From Cyanobacteria bacterium REEB67 (GTDB lineage Bacteria > Cyanobacteriota > Vampirovibrionia > Obscuribacterales > Obscuribacteraceae): a stretch of 64,000 nt of DNA. The position numbers were made by a program, and so were the translations under genes. Positions 42,260 through 50,937 of this stretch are shown here, in pieces (positions within the stretch are counted from its first letter, which is position 1; each line of letters opens with the position of its first letter). Under the pieces are notes generated by a model. It did no database searches, was not told the DNA's origin, and worked only from the letters and a program-made list of their open reading frames with translations. The DNA is taken from NCBI GenBank assembly GCA_018971775.1, contig JAGXAB010000021.1, positions 1-64,000 of the forward strand, read 5' to 3'.

Positions 42260-42736
42260 CTAAACTACGCGGCGATAAAAAACGCCGAAAAGACCCGCCA
42301 GAAAAAGTGCCGAACCGAGAAAAAAACCTTTGGCATAGCCGCCGGAATTGGAAGGCCCCATCGAGGCTTCAGTGCTGAGAACTGCGTCTCCCGGAGCACC
42401 AGGATTGTAATGGACGCTGACGCTCTCGCCTTCTTTATATTTAGCAGAAAGGGCGAAACCAGCGATCAAATCCTGAGTCTGATCATAATGTACTTTGTGA
42501 GCGCTGAATTTTTTATCGGCGACTTTGTAGTCATAGGTTATCAGAGTACTGGCCGGCGAATAGTATGATTGATGCCGTGAAACGACGCCGACGACGACTG
42601 GCCATGCCGCGCAGGTAGCGACTTTTGTACGCATGTCCCGCTCCGCACACCAGAGCCAGCTCATGATCACCAAAGTAACCGCCCCGCAAATGGCCATAGT
42701 AAGGGGTTTTAGCTTTGCCAGCTGGCTATCTAACAT
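42260..42736 (-). CDS. DUF3592 membrane protein
   Basis: Two hydrophobic helices flank an extracytoplasmic beta-rich domain: first helix AICGAVTLVIMSWLWCA, then GVVSRHQSYYSPASTLITYDY and ESVSVHYNPGAPGDAVLS, and the last helix GFFLGSALFLAGLFGVFY. The YNPxxP motif is typical of DUF3592. The function is unknown for the family. It diverges from the ChaN-like gene at 42855. Confidence 0.85.
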   Translation of the reverse strand: MLDSQLAKLKPLTMAICGAVTLVIMSWLWCAERDMRTKVATCAAWPVVVGVVSRHQSYYSPASTLITYDYKVADKKFSAHKVHYDQTQDLIAGFALSAKYKEGESVSVHYNPGAPGDAVLSTEASMGPSNSGGYAKGFFLGSALFLAGLFGVFYRRVV

Positions 42737-42854
42737 AATGACCTCAAGCTAACCCGCTATCAATATGTTAGCCCGTTGCCAAGCAACAATAAGAGTATTT
42801 AAGTTTGCATTAATAGATTGATCCAGACTTGCCAGATCGCTGCCAAAATTAGCT

Positions 42855-43799
42855 ATGGGTAAAAATTTTGACATCGACAGATCGGAAACTCGGCCCTCCG
42901 CAGACACGGCGGACAGTAACACTAGGCCGCCCAATTGGTTCGAAAAACTAGCGGAACTGGCGGACCTGGCGGACCTGGCACCACTGGCAGTACCGCCAAA
43001 GGTCGCCGCTAATTCCGCATTGCCGGAAATCAAAGTCGATGCAACACCGGCTCAAATCGAGCGAACAATCTCTAATGGCACGAGCAAACTCGATTACGCA
43101 GCGCTCCTCAGCGGAGACAGGCGAGTCATTTTCATCGGCGAAAGACATGATGATCTCGCCCAAAAGGACGAAATCATAAATCAATTACACAATCTTAAAA
43201 CGAAGGGCGGCCTCACCCATGTCGCTCTAGAAATGCTCAACGACGCGGATATGCCGGCGGTGCAGAAGTATTTCGAAGGCAGCGGTGATCGCCAGACGGT
43301 ATTGAATAGATTGAAAGCCAGGTGGTCAGTGGCGCCAGGCGTACCGGAAAAATACATGGATTTCATCGACGCTATAAAGAAAGAAAAACTGATACCACTT
43401 GCACTCGACAGAACAAGGCGCGGCGGCGACGATCACGGCGGCTCTCTCTATGAAGCGCGCAACGAACATTGGGCGCAAGTCGTAGGAGACGCTCTCAATG
43501 CCTTTCCAAAAGCAAAGGTACTGGTTTATTCAGGACGCGATCATGTCGGCTATACCGCAAGCACTAACGAAACCGAAGCACACACCAACGAAATTTTGCA
43601 GAAGGACTACGGCAAAAAGTCAACGGTAGTTTTGCTGGCCAGCCCGCTCGACAAAGAGGGCAGCCTGTCACTGCATGTTTCGCAGGCTGCCAAAGCAGCT
43701 CAACCAGCCGCATGCACAGCTGCCTTCGCCCTGAAAATATCAAAGGAGCAAAGCAGCCGACCGGCGGATTTCGTCGTACTGCCGTCGCCGCGAGAATAA
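42855..43799 (+). CDS. ChaN/TraB-like protein
   Basis: Residues 75-270 resemble the ChaN haem-binding (Cofac_haem_bdg_2) and TraB/erythromycin-esterase-like fold: VIFIGERHDDLAQKDEI, THVALEML, then LIPLALDRTRRG and VLVYSGRDHVGYTAS. The GExH and HxxxxE-type residues are kept. No signal peptide is visible. The N-terminus contains a small repeat (LAELADLADLAPLAVPP). Whether it binds haem or acts as an esterase or peptidase is not clear. Confidence 0.7.
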   Translation: MGKNFDIDRSETRPSADTADSNTRPPNWFEKLAELADLADLAPLAVPPKVAANSALPEIKVDATPAQIERTISNGTSKLDYAALLSGDRRVIFIGERHDDLAQKDEIINQLHNLKTKGGLTHVALEMLNDADMPAVQKYFEGSGDRQTVLNRLKARWSVAPGVPEKYMDFIDAIKKEKLIPLALDRTRRGGDDHGGSLYEARNEHWAQVVGDALNAFPKAKVLVYSGRDHVGYTASTNETEAHTNEILQKDYGKKSTVVLLASPLDKEGSLSLHVSQAAKAAQPAACTAAFALKISKEQSSRPADFVVLPSPRE

Positions 43800-43908
43800 C
43801 TTTCTCCCAGCTTCATCCTAGTTTTCTACCAGGGTTTACCCTATTACTCGCGGCGAGCAGCCGCGGAACAATGGAAAAGGTCAAGCCCCATAGCCAGGAG
43901 GTCTCGTA

Positions 43909-44874
43909 ATGAATCCATTACGTAGTGTTTTTCTCGCGCTTTCGCGCACGCCACCAGCACTGATGCTGACGCTGATAATTGGCATTGCGGCGGTGGTATC
44001 ACTAATAGTCGTCAATGAAGAAAATAATCGCGCCAGAAATCTCAATCTCACACTCGCAGACATACACAGTCGGGCCAACGCCAGAGCAAAGGTCGTCTAT
44101 GCGGTCAAAGATGTACCCGAAGGCAGCATCATACCGGCGGAAGCGCTGGAAGAAAAGGAAATAGAATTGACTCGCGCACCGCAGGACTCGGTGGCAAGCA
44201 GCGGCATGGCGGCTGGACGCATTGCAAAATTTGGCATGCAGGCGGGACAAATAGTTTCGACGCACGACCTGGCACCACAGGGAGTGCAGCTTGGTTTCGA
44301 ATCAAGACTGAAAACCGGTGAAAGAGCCGTTACTTTTGCTGTAGATTCAAATTCCGGTGTGGCCGGTTTTATCAACCCGGATAGTCACGTAGACATTATG
44401 GGAATGGTTGGCTCGGGAGCAGATACAAAAGTAGCACCGATCCTCAGCGATGTAGAAGTGATCGCAGTCGGACAAATGTACGAGAAACAGACGCGTGGAG
44501 CCGCTCCGATGCCAGCTAGCTCCGTCACCGTGGCAGTTAATCCGCAAGATACGCAGAAACTGATCAAGGCCGTTGCCGCAAGCAAACTTTATCTCGCCCT
44601 GCGCAATGCCTCCGACCACATACCTGTGACGACCGTCGATGTGACGGCACTTTTTCCGGTAAAAGCAGGTAACCCGCTCACAGCGTCAGCAGGAGAAAGT
44701 AGCGCCTCTTCTTTGACTCTCCCCAATCCCCCCACCCCAGACTTGCTGACACCGGCACAGATGTCGACGGAAATGCCACAACTGAATAGCCCCACACCAC
44801 CACCGCCACCACTTCATGAAATAGAAATCTGGACCGGTTCAAAGAAAGATGTGGTATCGGTGCCGCGTAGCTAA
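43909..44874 (+). CDS. cpaB: Flp/Tad pilus assembly protein CpaB (RcpC)
   Basis: One N-terminal helix (LMLTLIIGIAAVVSLIVV) is followed by an SAF domain (VVYAVKDVPEGSIIPAEALE) and the CpaB core (RAVTFAVDSNSGVAGFINPDSHVDIM, quoted in part; SSVTVAVNPQDTQKLIKAVA), ending in a Pro-rich tail. GGAGG lies 8 bases before the ATG. CpaB works in the periplasm with the Tad secretin. No cpaA/C/E/F or pilin gene is in the window, so this copy is an orphan. Confidence 0.9.
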   Translation: MNPLRSVFLALSRTPPALMLTLIIGIAAVVSLIVVNEENNRARNLNLTLADIHSRANARAKVVYAVKDVPEGSIIPAEALEEKEIELTRAPQDSVASSGMAAGRIAKFGMQAGQIVSTHDLAPQGVQLGFESRLKTGERAVTFAVDSNSGVAGFINPDSHVDIMGMVGSGADTKVAPILSDVEVIAVGQMYEKQTRGAAPMPASSVTVAVNPQDTQKLIKAVAASKLYLALRNASDHIPVTTVDVTALFPVKAGNPLTASAGESSASSLTLPNPPTPDLLTPAQMSTEMPQLNSPTPPPPPLHEIEIWTGSKKDVVSVPRS

Positions 44875-44917
44875 GGCATTTTTGTTAAACGCTATTGGAA
44901 GCAAGCATCCCTCATAG

Positions 44918-44969
44918 AAAAAAGAGACGGTACAGAAGGAGAAGGATCTGCATCGTCTCTTCTTTTTTT
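44918..44969 (+). terminator. Terminator after cpaB
   Basis: AAGAGACG (44922-44929) pairs with CGTCTCTT (44954-44961), followed by CTTTTTTT; the A-run before the stem makes it a possible two-way terminator. It lies 43 bases past the cpaB stop. Confidence 0.8.
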
Positions 44970-45030
44970 GCGTTTCTCACTCGGCGCCGATAGCGAGCCC
45001 TAAGCGCTCTCAGCGCTCGCGGTGCACATG

Positions 45031-45138
45031 CTTGTTCGATAATTTCGGCCATTCTATAGGTCAAAATAAGGCCTTGTTCGATAATTTTGGCCATTTTAGA
45101 GGCCAAAATAAGGCCTTGTTCGATACTTTTCGACCCGG
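45031..45138. repeat. 42-base tandem repeat with an internal hairpin, 2.5 copies
   Basis: CTTGTTCGATAATTTCGGCC... starts at 45031, 45073 and 45115, exactly 42 bases apart; the third copy breaks off after about 20 bases. In unit 2 ATTTTGGCC and GGCCAAAAT form a perfect 9-bp stem around 7-8 bases; unit 1 has the same stem with a mismatch and a G-U pair. The array lies between converging cpaB and the 264-residue gene, whose stop is at 45150. Confidence 0.9.
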
Positions 45139-45149
45139 AATTGCTTTAT

Positions 45150-45944
45150 TTACGGGCTTTTTGGTTTCGACTCGTCTTTTTGCTTTTCAATGGATGTAGG
45201 TGCAGATGCAGGAGATTTCACACCAGCTTTTGCGCCGTCTTTTATATCTTTCGCGTCTTTGACGGGTACCGTAATCAAACGACCGTCTTTACCACGGATA
45301 ATTTTGTTTTCGATATTGCCGGGATTGCTCAAGCGATATTGATAGGAAATATTGAAGGTCTTATGCGGAAAGGCCTCGTCATCTTCCTTGTCGAGCGAAC
45401 TGCGATCAAAAATCAAAAAGTGCGCCGGGAATCTCACTTTTGTCTTGGTCGAGATTGTGACAACTCTAAGCTCTGGAGTAATCTCATCTTTGAAGGAAGT
45501 AAACTCAGGGTGTTCGACAAAAAATCCAGGCGGGGGGCAATCTTCCCAGGATTTATAGCTGGCCAGGATCAAACTCGGCGTATCCATTCCCTTGTTGGCT
45601 GCATCTCCGGCCAGGGCGATCGCCTGGCTGCATATGCGCTGATTGTAAGATTGACCGAGATAAGCAATGTAGCAATTGCCCATTAACAGAGAAAGTATTA
45701 CCAGGAACAATACACTACCGGCGATATCGAGCGGTGTCAGTTCATGTGGATAACGGCGCGGAGGTTTCGCTTTCGCGGCGGCGACAGGTGTTTTTTCAAC
45801 AGCTTCGGGCGACGAAACGGCTTCGGTTACGTCGGCAGACGGAGCTGTCTCTATCGCAGTTTTCGCTTCTTCTGATTTAACATCCTCGGACTTTGCTTGG
45901 CCCGATTCTATTTGATCAGCTTTTGCCTTCTCGTTATCTTCCAC
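45150..45944 (-). CDS. Single-span membrane protein with acidic N-terminus, unknown
   Basis: The first 80 residues are Glu/Lys/Ala-rich and low in complexity (AKADQIESGQAKSEDVKSEE). One helix (IAGSVLFLVILSLLMGNCYIAYL) then leads to an extracytoplasmic domain of about 130 residues with three or four beta strands and a Lys/Ser/Pro tail. No family was recognised. It is 20 bases downstream of hpt on the same strand and may be part of the guaD-hpt transcript. Confidence 0.7.
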   Translation of the reverse strand: MEDNEKAKADQIESGQAKSEDVKSEEAKTAIETAPSADVTEAVSSPEAVEKTPVAAAKAKPPRRYPHELTPLDIAGSVLFLVILSLLMGNCYIAYLGQSYNQRICSQAIALAGDAANKGMDTPSLILASYKSWEDCPPPGFFVEHPEFTSFKDEITPELRVVTISTKTKVRFPAHFLIFDRSSLDKEDDEAFPHKTFNISYQYRLSNPGNIENKIIRGKDGRLITVPVKDAKDIKDGAKAGVKSPASAPTSIEKQKDESKPKSP

Positions 45945-45964
45945 ACTGAGTCCTCAAAAACTAA

Positions 45965-46513
45965 TTAAGAGCCGGTGGTGGCACTTAGTTGCAATTCACC
46001 GAGGAAAGGCAACTCTCTGTATTTTTCGGCGTAATCGAGACCATAACCGACGACAAACAAATCTTCGATTGTAAAGCCGACATAGTCCGGTTCCACTTCG
46101 ACGATGCGACGCGAGGGCTTGTCGAGAAAAGCAGCGATTTTCAATGTTTTCGGATTGAACTGATCCTGAAGATATTCCATGAAAAACTTTGCCGTACGAC
46201 CGGAATCGATAATGTCTTCGATAACCAGAATGTGACGTCTGGAGATATTGGGCAGTTCGAGATAGGGAGTTTGCACATGGCCACTGCTCTCGGTCGCACT
46301 GCCATAGCTCGAGAGTCTGACAAACTCTATCTGCAGGGGATCGGGAGTTTTGATATTGCGCACCAGATCAGCCAGGAAGCAAAACGCTCCTTTCATTACG
46401 CCAATCACCACGGGACTTTCGAGGCCGGCATATTCAGCGCTGATTTCCGCTCCAAGAGATTTGATCCGCTTCTGGATTTCTTCTTCAGTGAAAATTGGTG
46501 TGATAACAGCCAC
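45965..46513 (-). CDS. hpt: Hypoxanthine (guanine) phosphoribosyltransferase
   Basis: The type I PRTase signature VIEDIIDSGRTA binds PRPP; VVIGVMKGAFCFLADL and the C-terminal DLFVVGYGLDYAEKYR complete the HPRT pattern. It converts hypoxanthine or guanine plus PRPP into IMP or GMP. Length 182 is typical. GTG start with AGGGA upstream. It follows the guanine deaminase gene by 32 bases, so both purine-salvage steps are probably expressed together. Confidence 0.95.
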   Translation of the reverse strand: MAVITPIFTEEEIQKRIKSLGAEISAEYAGLESPVVIGVMKGAFCFLADLVRNIKTPDPLQIEFVRLSSYGSATESSGHVQTPYLELPNISRRHILVIEDIIDSGRTAKFFMEYLQDQFNPKTLKIAAFLDKPSRRIVEVEPDYVGFTIEDLFVVGYGLDYAEKYRELPFLGELQLSATTGS

Positions 46514-46545
46514 TGTTGGTCCCTTTTTTTGGTCTAGTCCATAAT

Positions 46546-47922
46546 CTAGCCTAGTTTAGCACTTGAGGCCAGCGACAGGGCCGTCGTCGACTGATAAATA
46601 GCTTTACCGCGCACATAAGTGGCCTCAATCAAACGGTCATCCCCGAGAAAGACAAGACTGGCCAATATCTCATCGCTAGGCTGCGAGAGTATATTGTCGA
46701 CTATGCCCGTTTTGCGGCGCGGGTCTACGATTATAAAGTCAGCTTCTTTACCCTCTTCAAGGGAACCGACCTGGTCGTCGAGCCAGGCCGCTTTCGCGCC
46801 GCCAAGCGTGGCACGATAAAGCAGCTCACGAGGGTCTATCCAGTAAGTCGGCTGGGTAAACTCGGCATCCTTCATAACACAAAACATTGACATGGCCGGT
46901 CCAGCCGCCACATCGGAGCCAAGGCCGAAAAGCACCCCGGCTTCCTGCATCTTTTGATAGGGGAAGACACCGCTCTTCAGGAAAAAATTGGAGCTGGGGC
47001 AGTGAGCGAGGGAACTTTCAGTCTTTTTCACGCGATCGATGTCTTCATCGTCCAGATGTATGGAATGGGCAAAAATAGAGCGCCGGCCAAGGTTACCCGC
47101 CCGGTCATAGACATCGAGATAGCTGCGCGACTGAGGATATTGCTCGGCGACAAACTGAATTTCTTCCAGCGACTCGGCCAGGTGCGTATGAAAATAGCTG
47201 CCGGGAAACTCGTCTTGAAGCCGACTGACGGCAGCAAGCAGGTCGGCGGTGACGCTGATCGCAAAGCGCGGCGTAAAAGCATAAAGAAGACGGTTGTTAT
47301 CATAGCCGTGCCACTTCGTTGCCAGCTCGCGGGACTGCGAGACGGACTGATCGGCGTTTTCGGTCAGAGCCTCCGGACTGTTCGCCACCATCATCACTTT
47401 GCCCATAATGACCCGATTGCCATTGGCGGCTGCGACTTCAAAAGCGGCATCTGTAGCTGCTTTATGTATAGTCGTCATAACGCAGGCAAGAGTGGTGCCG
47501 TTGCGGCCGAGCTCATTGAAAAACCACTGGGCGATTTTGCGAGCATGCTCCGTATCGCTGAAGCGCGCCTCGGAAGGGAAAATATAGCGATTGAGCCAGG
47601 TCAGCAGATGTTGGCCGGAGCGGCCGGTCTGGGTGACCTGGGGCAGATGCAGGTGCAGATCGACGAGCCCGGGCAGAAGCAGGCGCTCGCCGCAATCGAC
47701 GATGGTGAGAAGACCGGCCGCCGCCCCACCGGCGAAATATGCGCTCAAATCAGCACGTATCTGCAAGTCGGCCCAGTTACCGACGGCCAAAATCTTGCCG
47801 TCTGCACCGACAAGGAGGGCACCCTGCCTGAAGTCAAGATATTCGGTCTCGGACAGAGGAGAGATGACGTGGCCGAGGTAAGCTGTTATCGGCTCCGCGG
47901 ACTTTTCGTTGAGTGGCTGCAC
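46546..47922 (-). CDS. guaD: Guanine deaminase (amidohydrolase family)
   Basis: The enzyme hydrolyses guanine to xanthine and ammonia. Zinc ligands are present: HLHLP after LLPGLVD, THLAES, AHSIHLDD and GLGSDVAAG. The stretch RYIFPSEARFSD resembles the guanine deaminase FPxExxF motif, and PQVTQTG fits the substrate loop. 458 residues is normal. The start is GTG with AAGG upstream. A related chlorohydrolase or other purine/pyrimidine deaminase is possible but less likely, given hpt next door. Confidence 0.88.
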   Translation of the reverse strand: MQPLNEKSAEPITAYLGHVISPLSETEYLDFRQGALLVGADGKILAVGNWADLQIRADLSAYFAGGAAAGLLTIVDCGERLLLPGLVDLHLHLPQVTQTGRSGQHLLTWLNRYIFPSEARFSDTEHARKIAQWFFNELGRNGTTLACVMTTIHKAATDAAFEVAAANGNRVIMGKVMMVANSPEALTENADQSVSQSRELATKWHGYDNNRLLYAFTPRFAISVTADLLAAVSRLQDEFPGSYFHTHLAESLEEIQFVAEQYPQSRSYLDVYDRAGNLGRRSIFAHSIHLDDEDIDRVKKTESSLAHCPSSNFFLKSGVFPYQKMQEAGVLFGLGSDVAAGPAMSMFCVMKDAEFTQPTYWIDPRELLYRATLGGAKAAWLDDQVGSLEEGKEADFIIVDPRRKTGIVDNILSQPSDEILASLVFLGDDRLIEATYVRGKAIYQSTTALSLASSAKLG

Positions 47923-48005
47923 AGGCGCCTTCTTGTGTGAGAAATTGAGAAAAATAGATTGTCGAGGGGGAAACCAACGAGCATTATGTAGAGTAACTTA
48001 TATGG

Positions 48006-49025
48006 ATGCCATTCCAACCACTGTCATCGACTGATTTTTTATCTGTGCTAAACGAGACGCGCTCAATCTGGAGCGCCGGTCTCAAGCCTGACGAATACTG
48101 CCACTACAATTACATGCAACAGCGCGAACCCTGGGGTCGCAAGCATCAAGAGCTGTGGGGCTACAGAAGCGATAACGGCGAAATAGCCGCCAGCTTGAAG
48201 CTCTACAGACTTTCCCTGATGTCTCGCCACCAGACCTTTCCCTGCTACGGTGTGGGAGCGATTTATAGTATGCAGAAGTATCGAGGTCAGGGCTTCGGCG
48301 CCAAAATAGTCGAAGCGATGATCGAGAAAGCGCAGGATGACAAACAAGCAGCGGTATTACTCTTTTCCGATATCGGTACAGCCTTTTACGAGCAATTTGG
48401 CTTCTACGAAATGGGCACAATCGAATTTTCCCTGCCGGTGGAGGGAGCCGGTATAGACGCAAAGAAGCTCTCCGGCGCGCACTATAAGGTTACGCCCCTG
48501 ATCGAAGCCGACCTGGAGCTGATGGAGCGGCACCACAGACGGTGGCTGGCCCAAAGGCCCTTCGGAGTCTGCCGCTCACTTGACTACTTCCGGTATAAAG
48601 TCCATAAAGAAGACTATCTAAATCGTCACTCCCGGCTACCCTGGCCTAAATTACACACCATAATGGTAGGTGATGGCCTGGATCTGGCCTACGTCATCTA
48701 CGAAATCAGCTCCGAAAATCTCCGCGTTCTCGAACTGGTAACCAGCCAGGCCCTCGTAGAAAACATCTGGCGAGCCGTTTTTGCCGAAGCCGTCAAGCAC
48801 GGCGTCAAAAAAATCAAGAGCTGGGAATCAAACGTGCTTGAACTGGCCCCCAGCTTCTCACTGAAATCATTTTTCGCTTCTACTGTTTATAAGACCGATT
48901 TTGTGCCTACAATCTATTACTCTCAGAGGAGTTGGGGTAAAGTAATGATCCTACCCCTTGAAAACGAAGTCTTGCCCTGGCTCCGCACTTTCCCTAGCCC
49001 CATACTCGAACTAGACCACCTCTAA
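48006..49025 (+). CDS. GNAT N-acetyltransferase
   Basis: The acetyl-CoA motif A reads GVGAIYSMQKYRGQGFGAKI (RGQGFG loop), followed by LLFSDIGTAFYEQFGFYEMG, the usual motif B with the FYxxxGF pattern. The protein has 339 residues, with a second domain from about 165 lacking a clear second acetyl-CoA site, a layout seen in Eis- or LYC1-like two-domain acetyltransferases. The substrate is unknown. The next gene begins 1 base after its stop, so the two are translationally linked. Confidence 0.88.
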   Translation: MPFQPLSSTDFLSVLNETRSIWSAGLKPDEYCHYNYMQQREPWGRKHQELWGYRSDNGEIAASLKLYRLSLMSRHQTFPCYGVGAIYSMQKYRGQGFGAKIVEAMIEKAQDDKQAAVLLFSDIGTAFYEQFGFYEMGTIEFSLPVEGAGIDAKKLSGAHYKVTPLIEADLELMERHHRRWLAQRPFGVCRSLDYFRYKVHKEDYLNRHSRLPWPKLHTIMVGDGLDLAYVIYEISSENLRVLELVTSQALVENIWRAVFAEAVKHGVKKIKSWESNVLELAPSFSLKSFFASTVYKTDFVPTIYYSQRSWGKVMILPLENEVLPWLRTFPSPILELDHL

Positions 49026-49026
49026 A

Positions 49027-50718
49027 ATGCCGCCAGAAGTCAACACTCCGACCGCTACCAACGTCAAATTGACGAGCCACCTGCTCATGGAGCAGTTGCT
49101 TACCGAAGGCATGAATATGTTTTTCGTGGCACCGCGCTCGCTGCGCTCGCCTCTGGCCAAAATTCTCGGTCGCACCAAGAACAGTGTCACGGTCGTGCAC
49201 ACGCTCTCCGAACTGACTGCCATGTTTATGGCCCTCGGCTACGCCCAGGCCTCATCGCGGGCGCCGGTGGTGATCTTGCCGGCCGGTCAGGGCCTTGTCA
49301 GCTGCCTGGCAGCCCTATATACGGCCACGCGCATCCACGTGCCGATGATCATTATTCAAGATGACCTTCCGACGACGGTTCTGAACGATGATCCGCCCCT
49401 TACCGTCGATGCCATGACTATCGCCAAGCCCCTCTGCAAATGGACGGCCCAGGCCAGACATGCCCATGAGATCCCGCGCTTGATTCGACGTGCCTTTACC
49501 GAGGCAATGGCTCCGCCGCGCGGTCCGGTATTTCTCTCGATCCCAATAGACCTCTTGCAACAGCCCGCCACGGCAGAGCTAATCAGCCCTCCGCACACAA
49601 GCCCGCTCGGTGCAGCCGACCACAACTTTATTTTGAAAACGGCGCGCTCCCTGGTGGCCGCTCAAAATCCGGCCATCATCGCCGGCAACGAAGTCAGTCA
49701 GTTCCGCGCCCGTAAAGAAGTGGCGACCCTGGCCGAAGTAATCGGCTGCCCGGTTTTCAGCGAGCCGATGCCGACCGGCGTCAACTTCCCCAACCGTCAT
49801 CCGCAGTTTGCCGGAGTTTTGCCGCTCAATCTGGAGCTGGCCCGTGAAAAACTGGCCGATCACGACCTCGTACTCATGCTCGGCATGCAGACCAGACTAC
49901 CGGGCGGTCACAGCGAAAAAGGCCTGATATCCAACCGTTCTTCAGTGATTCAAATCAACGTCGAGCCTACCCTTTCCGGTAAAAGCCTGCCGTGTATCGC
50001 CGCAGCCAACGCCGATCTCGCCGAGAGCCTCTCGCGTCTGCGCGCTGAGATCCAGCTGATCGCCGACGCAAAATGGTGTTCCCAGGCTAAAGACAAAGCT
50101 CAAATCACCATCGATGACGTTTCCAAAGATCGCCAGAAGCTCGAAGAAGAGCTGGTCTACCCCAAGCCAAACGAGGGCGTCTCTCTCTTCTGGCTACTAC
50201 GCATCCTTGACGGGGCCAGACCGACAAGCTCGATTATCGTCACAGATTTGATGGGTTCTAAATGGGACCCGTCGTTTGTAATGAGCCTGGAAGCCAGCTC
50301 GGCATACTTTGCCTCAAATTCCGGCGTGGACGGCTTTGCTCCGGCGGCCGCTCTAGGCACGCAGTGGGCATCTCCGGAAAACCCGGTCGTCTGCGTTACT
50401 ACCGATCAGTCTCTGTTGCAATGCCCGCAAGCCCTCTGGACTGCCGCCCACTACAATTTGAACGTCAAATATATCATCGTCAATTCGCGCGGTTCAAACA
50501 GCTTGACGACAGAGTTTGAACAATATCTAGCCAACGCCGGCGACAAGTCGACGCCCTTCCCGCTCGACAAGCCGGAGATCGAGTTTCCCCTGCTCGCGCA
50601 GTCGATGCGTGTGCAAGCGACAAAGGTCACGACTATGGGTGAACTTGAAGCAGCTTTAACGAAAGTCTTTGAAGACAAGGCGCCTTGCCTAGTTGATGTG
50701 CGCGTTATTTCCGATTGA
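49027..50718 (+). CDS. ThDP-dependent enzyme of the acetolactate synthase / decarboxylase family, divergent
   Basis: The three-domain ThDP decarboxylase layout is visible: Pyr domain with the catalytic Glu in SELTAMFMALGYAQ and the GQGLVSCLAAL loop, a central domain (PAIIAGNEVSQF), and the PP domain. In the PP domain the usual GDGSF reads TDQSL, but the Mg-binding Asp and the later Asn (YIIVNSRG) remain. It could be a 2-oxoacid decarboxylase or carboligase; the changed loop makes the reaction uncertain. It lies upstream of korAB, 219 bases away. Confidence 0.8.
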   Translation: MPPEVNTPTATNVKLTSHLLMEQLLTEGMNMFFVAPRSLRSPLAKILGRTKNSVTVVHTLSELTAMFMALGYAQASSRAPVVILPAGQGLVSCLAALYTATRIHVPMIIIQDDLPTTVLNDDPPLTVDAMTIAKPLCKWTAQARHAHEIPRLIRRAFTEAMAPPRGPVFLSIPIDLLQQPATAELISPPHTSPLGAADHNFILKTARSLVAAQNPAIIAGNEVSQFRARKEVATLAEVIGCPVFSEPMPTGVNFPNRHPQFAGVLPLNLELAREKLADHDLVLMLGMQTRLPGGHSEKGLISNRSSVIQINVEPTLSGKSLPCIAAANADLAESLSRLRAEIQLIADAKWCSQAKDKAQITIDDVSKDRQKLEEELVYPKPNEGVSLFWLLRILDGARPTSSIIVTDLMGSKWDPSFVMSLEASSAYFASNSGVDGFAPAAALGTQWASPENPVVCVTTDQSLLQCPQALWTAAHYNLNVKYIIVNSRGSNSLTTEFEQYLANAGDKSTPFPLDKPEIEFPLLAQSMRVQATKVTTMGELEAALTKVFEDKAPCLVDVRVISD

Positions 50719-50937
50719 GCCTGGTTGAGACGAATCGAGTCCTGTTGAGCCGCTAATGAGCGCTAAATAAGGTTTTTCGGGCGGGCACTTGTGCAGCAGA
50801 AGCCCCCGAGACCCTTACGTTGCAAAGCATGTCAAAATGCTTAGCGAAATTGGTATTTGAGGGCGTTCCGGCGAGTCCGTTGATAAACTATTGTCTGTTC
50901 AGGACTATCAAGGACACACTCATAGGATATTGCCACT

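Noticed and set aside
42231-42263. 10-codon ORF with AGGAG site (MSTAVPSLSN)
   Set aside because: Good site and ATG, but the frame ends after 10 codons inside the DUF3592 gene end; too little to call a gene.
44912-45106. 64-residue minus ORF with MAKIIEQ / MAEIIEQ repeats
   Set aside because: The repeats come from the 42-base tandem array and the frame runs through the cpaB terminator.
46954-47940. 328-residue plus-strand ORF over guaD
   Set aside because: Shadow of a well-supported guanine deaminase with all zinc ligands; no motif in the shadow.
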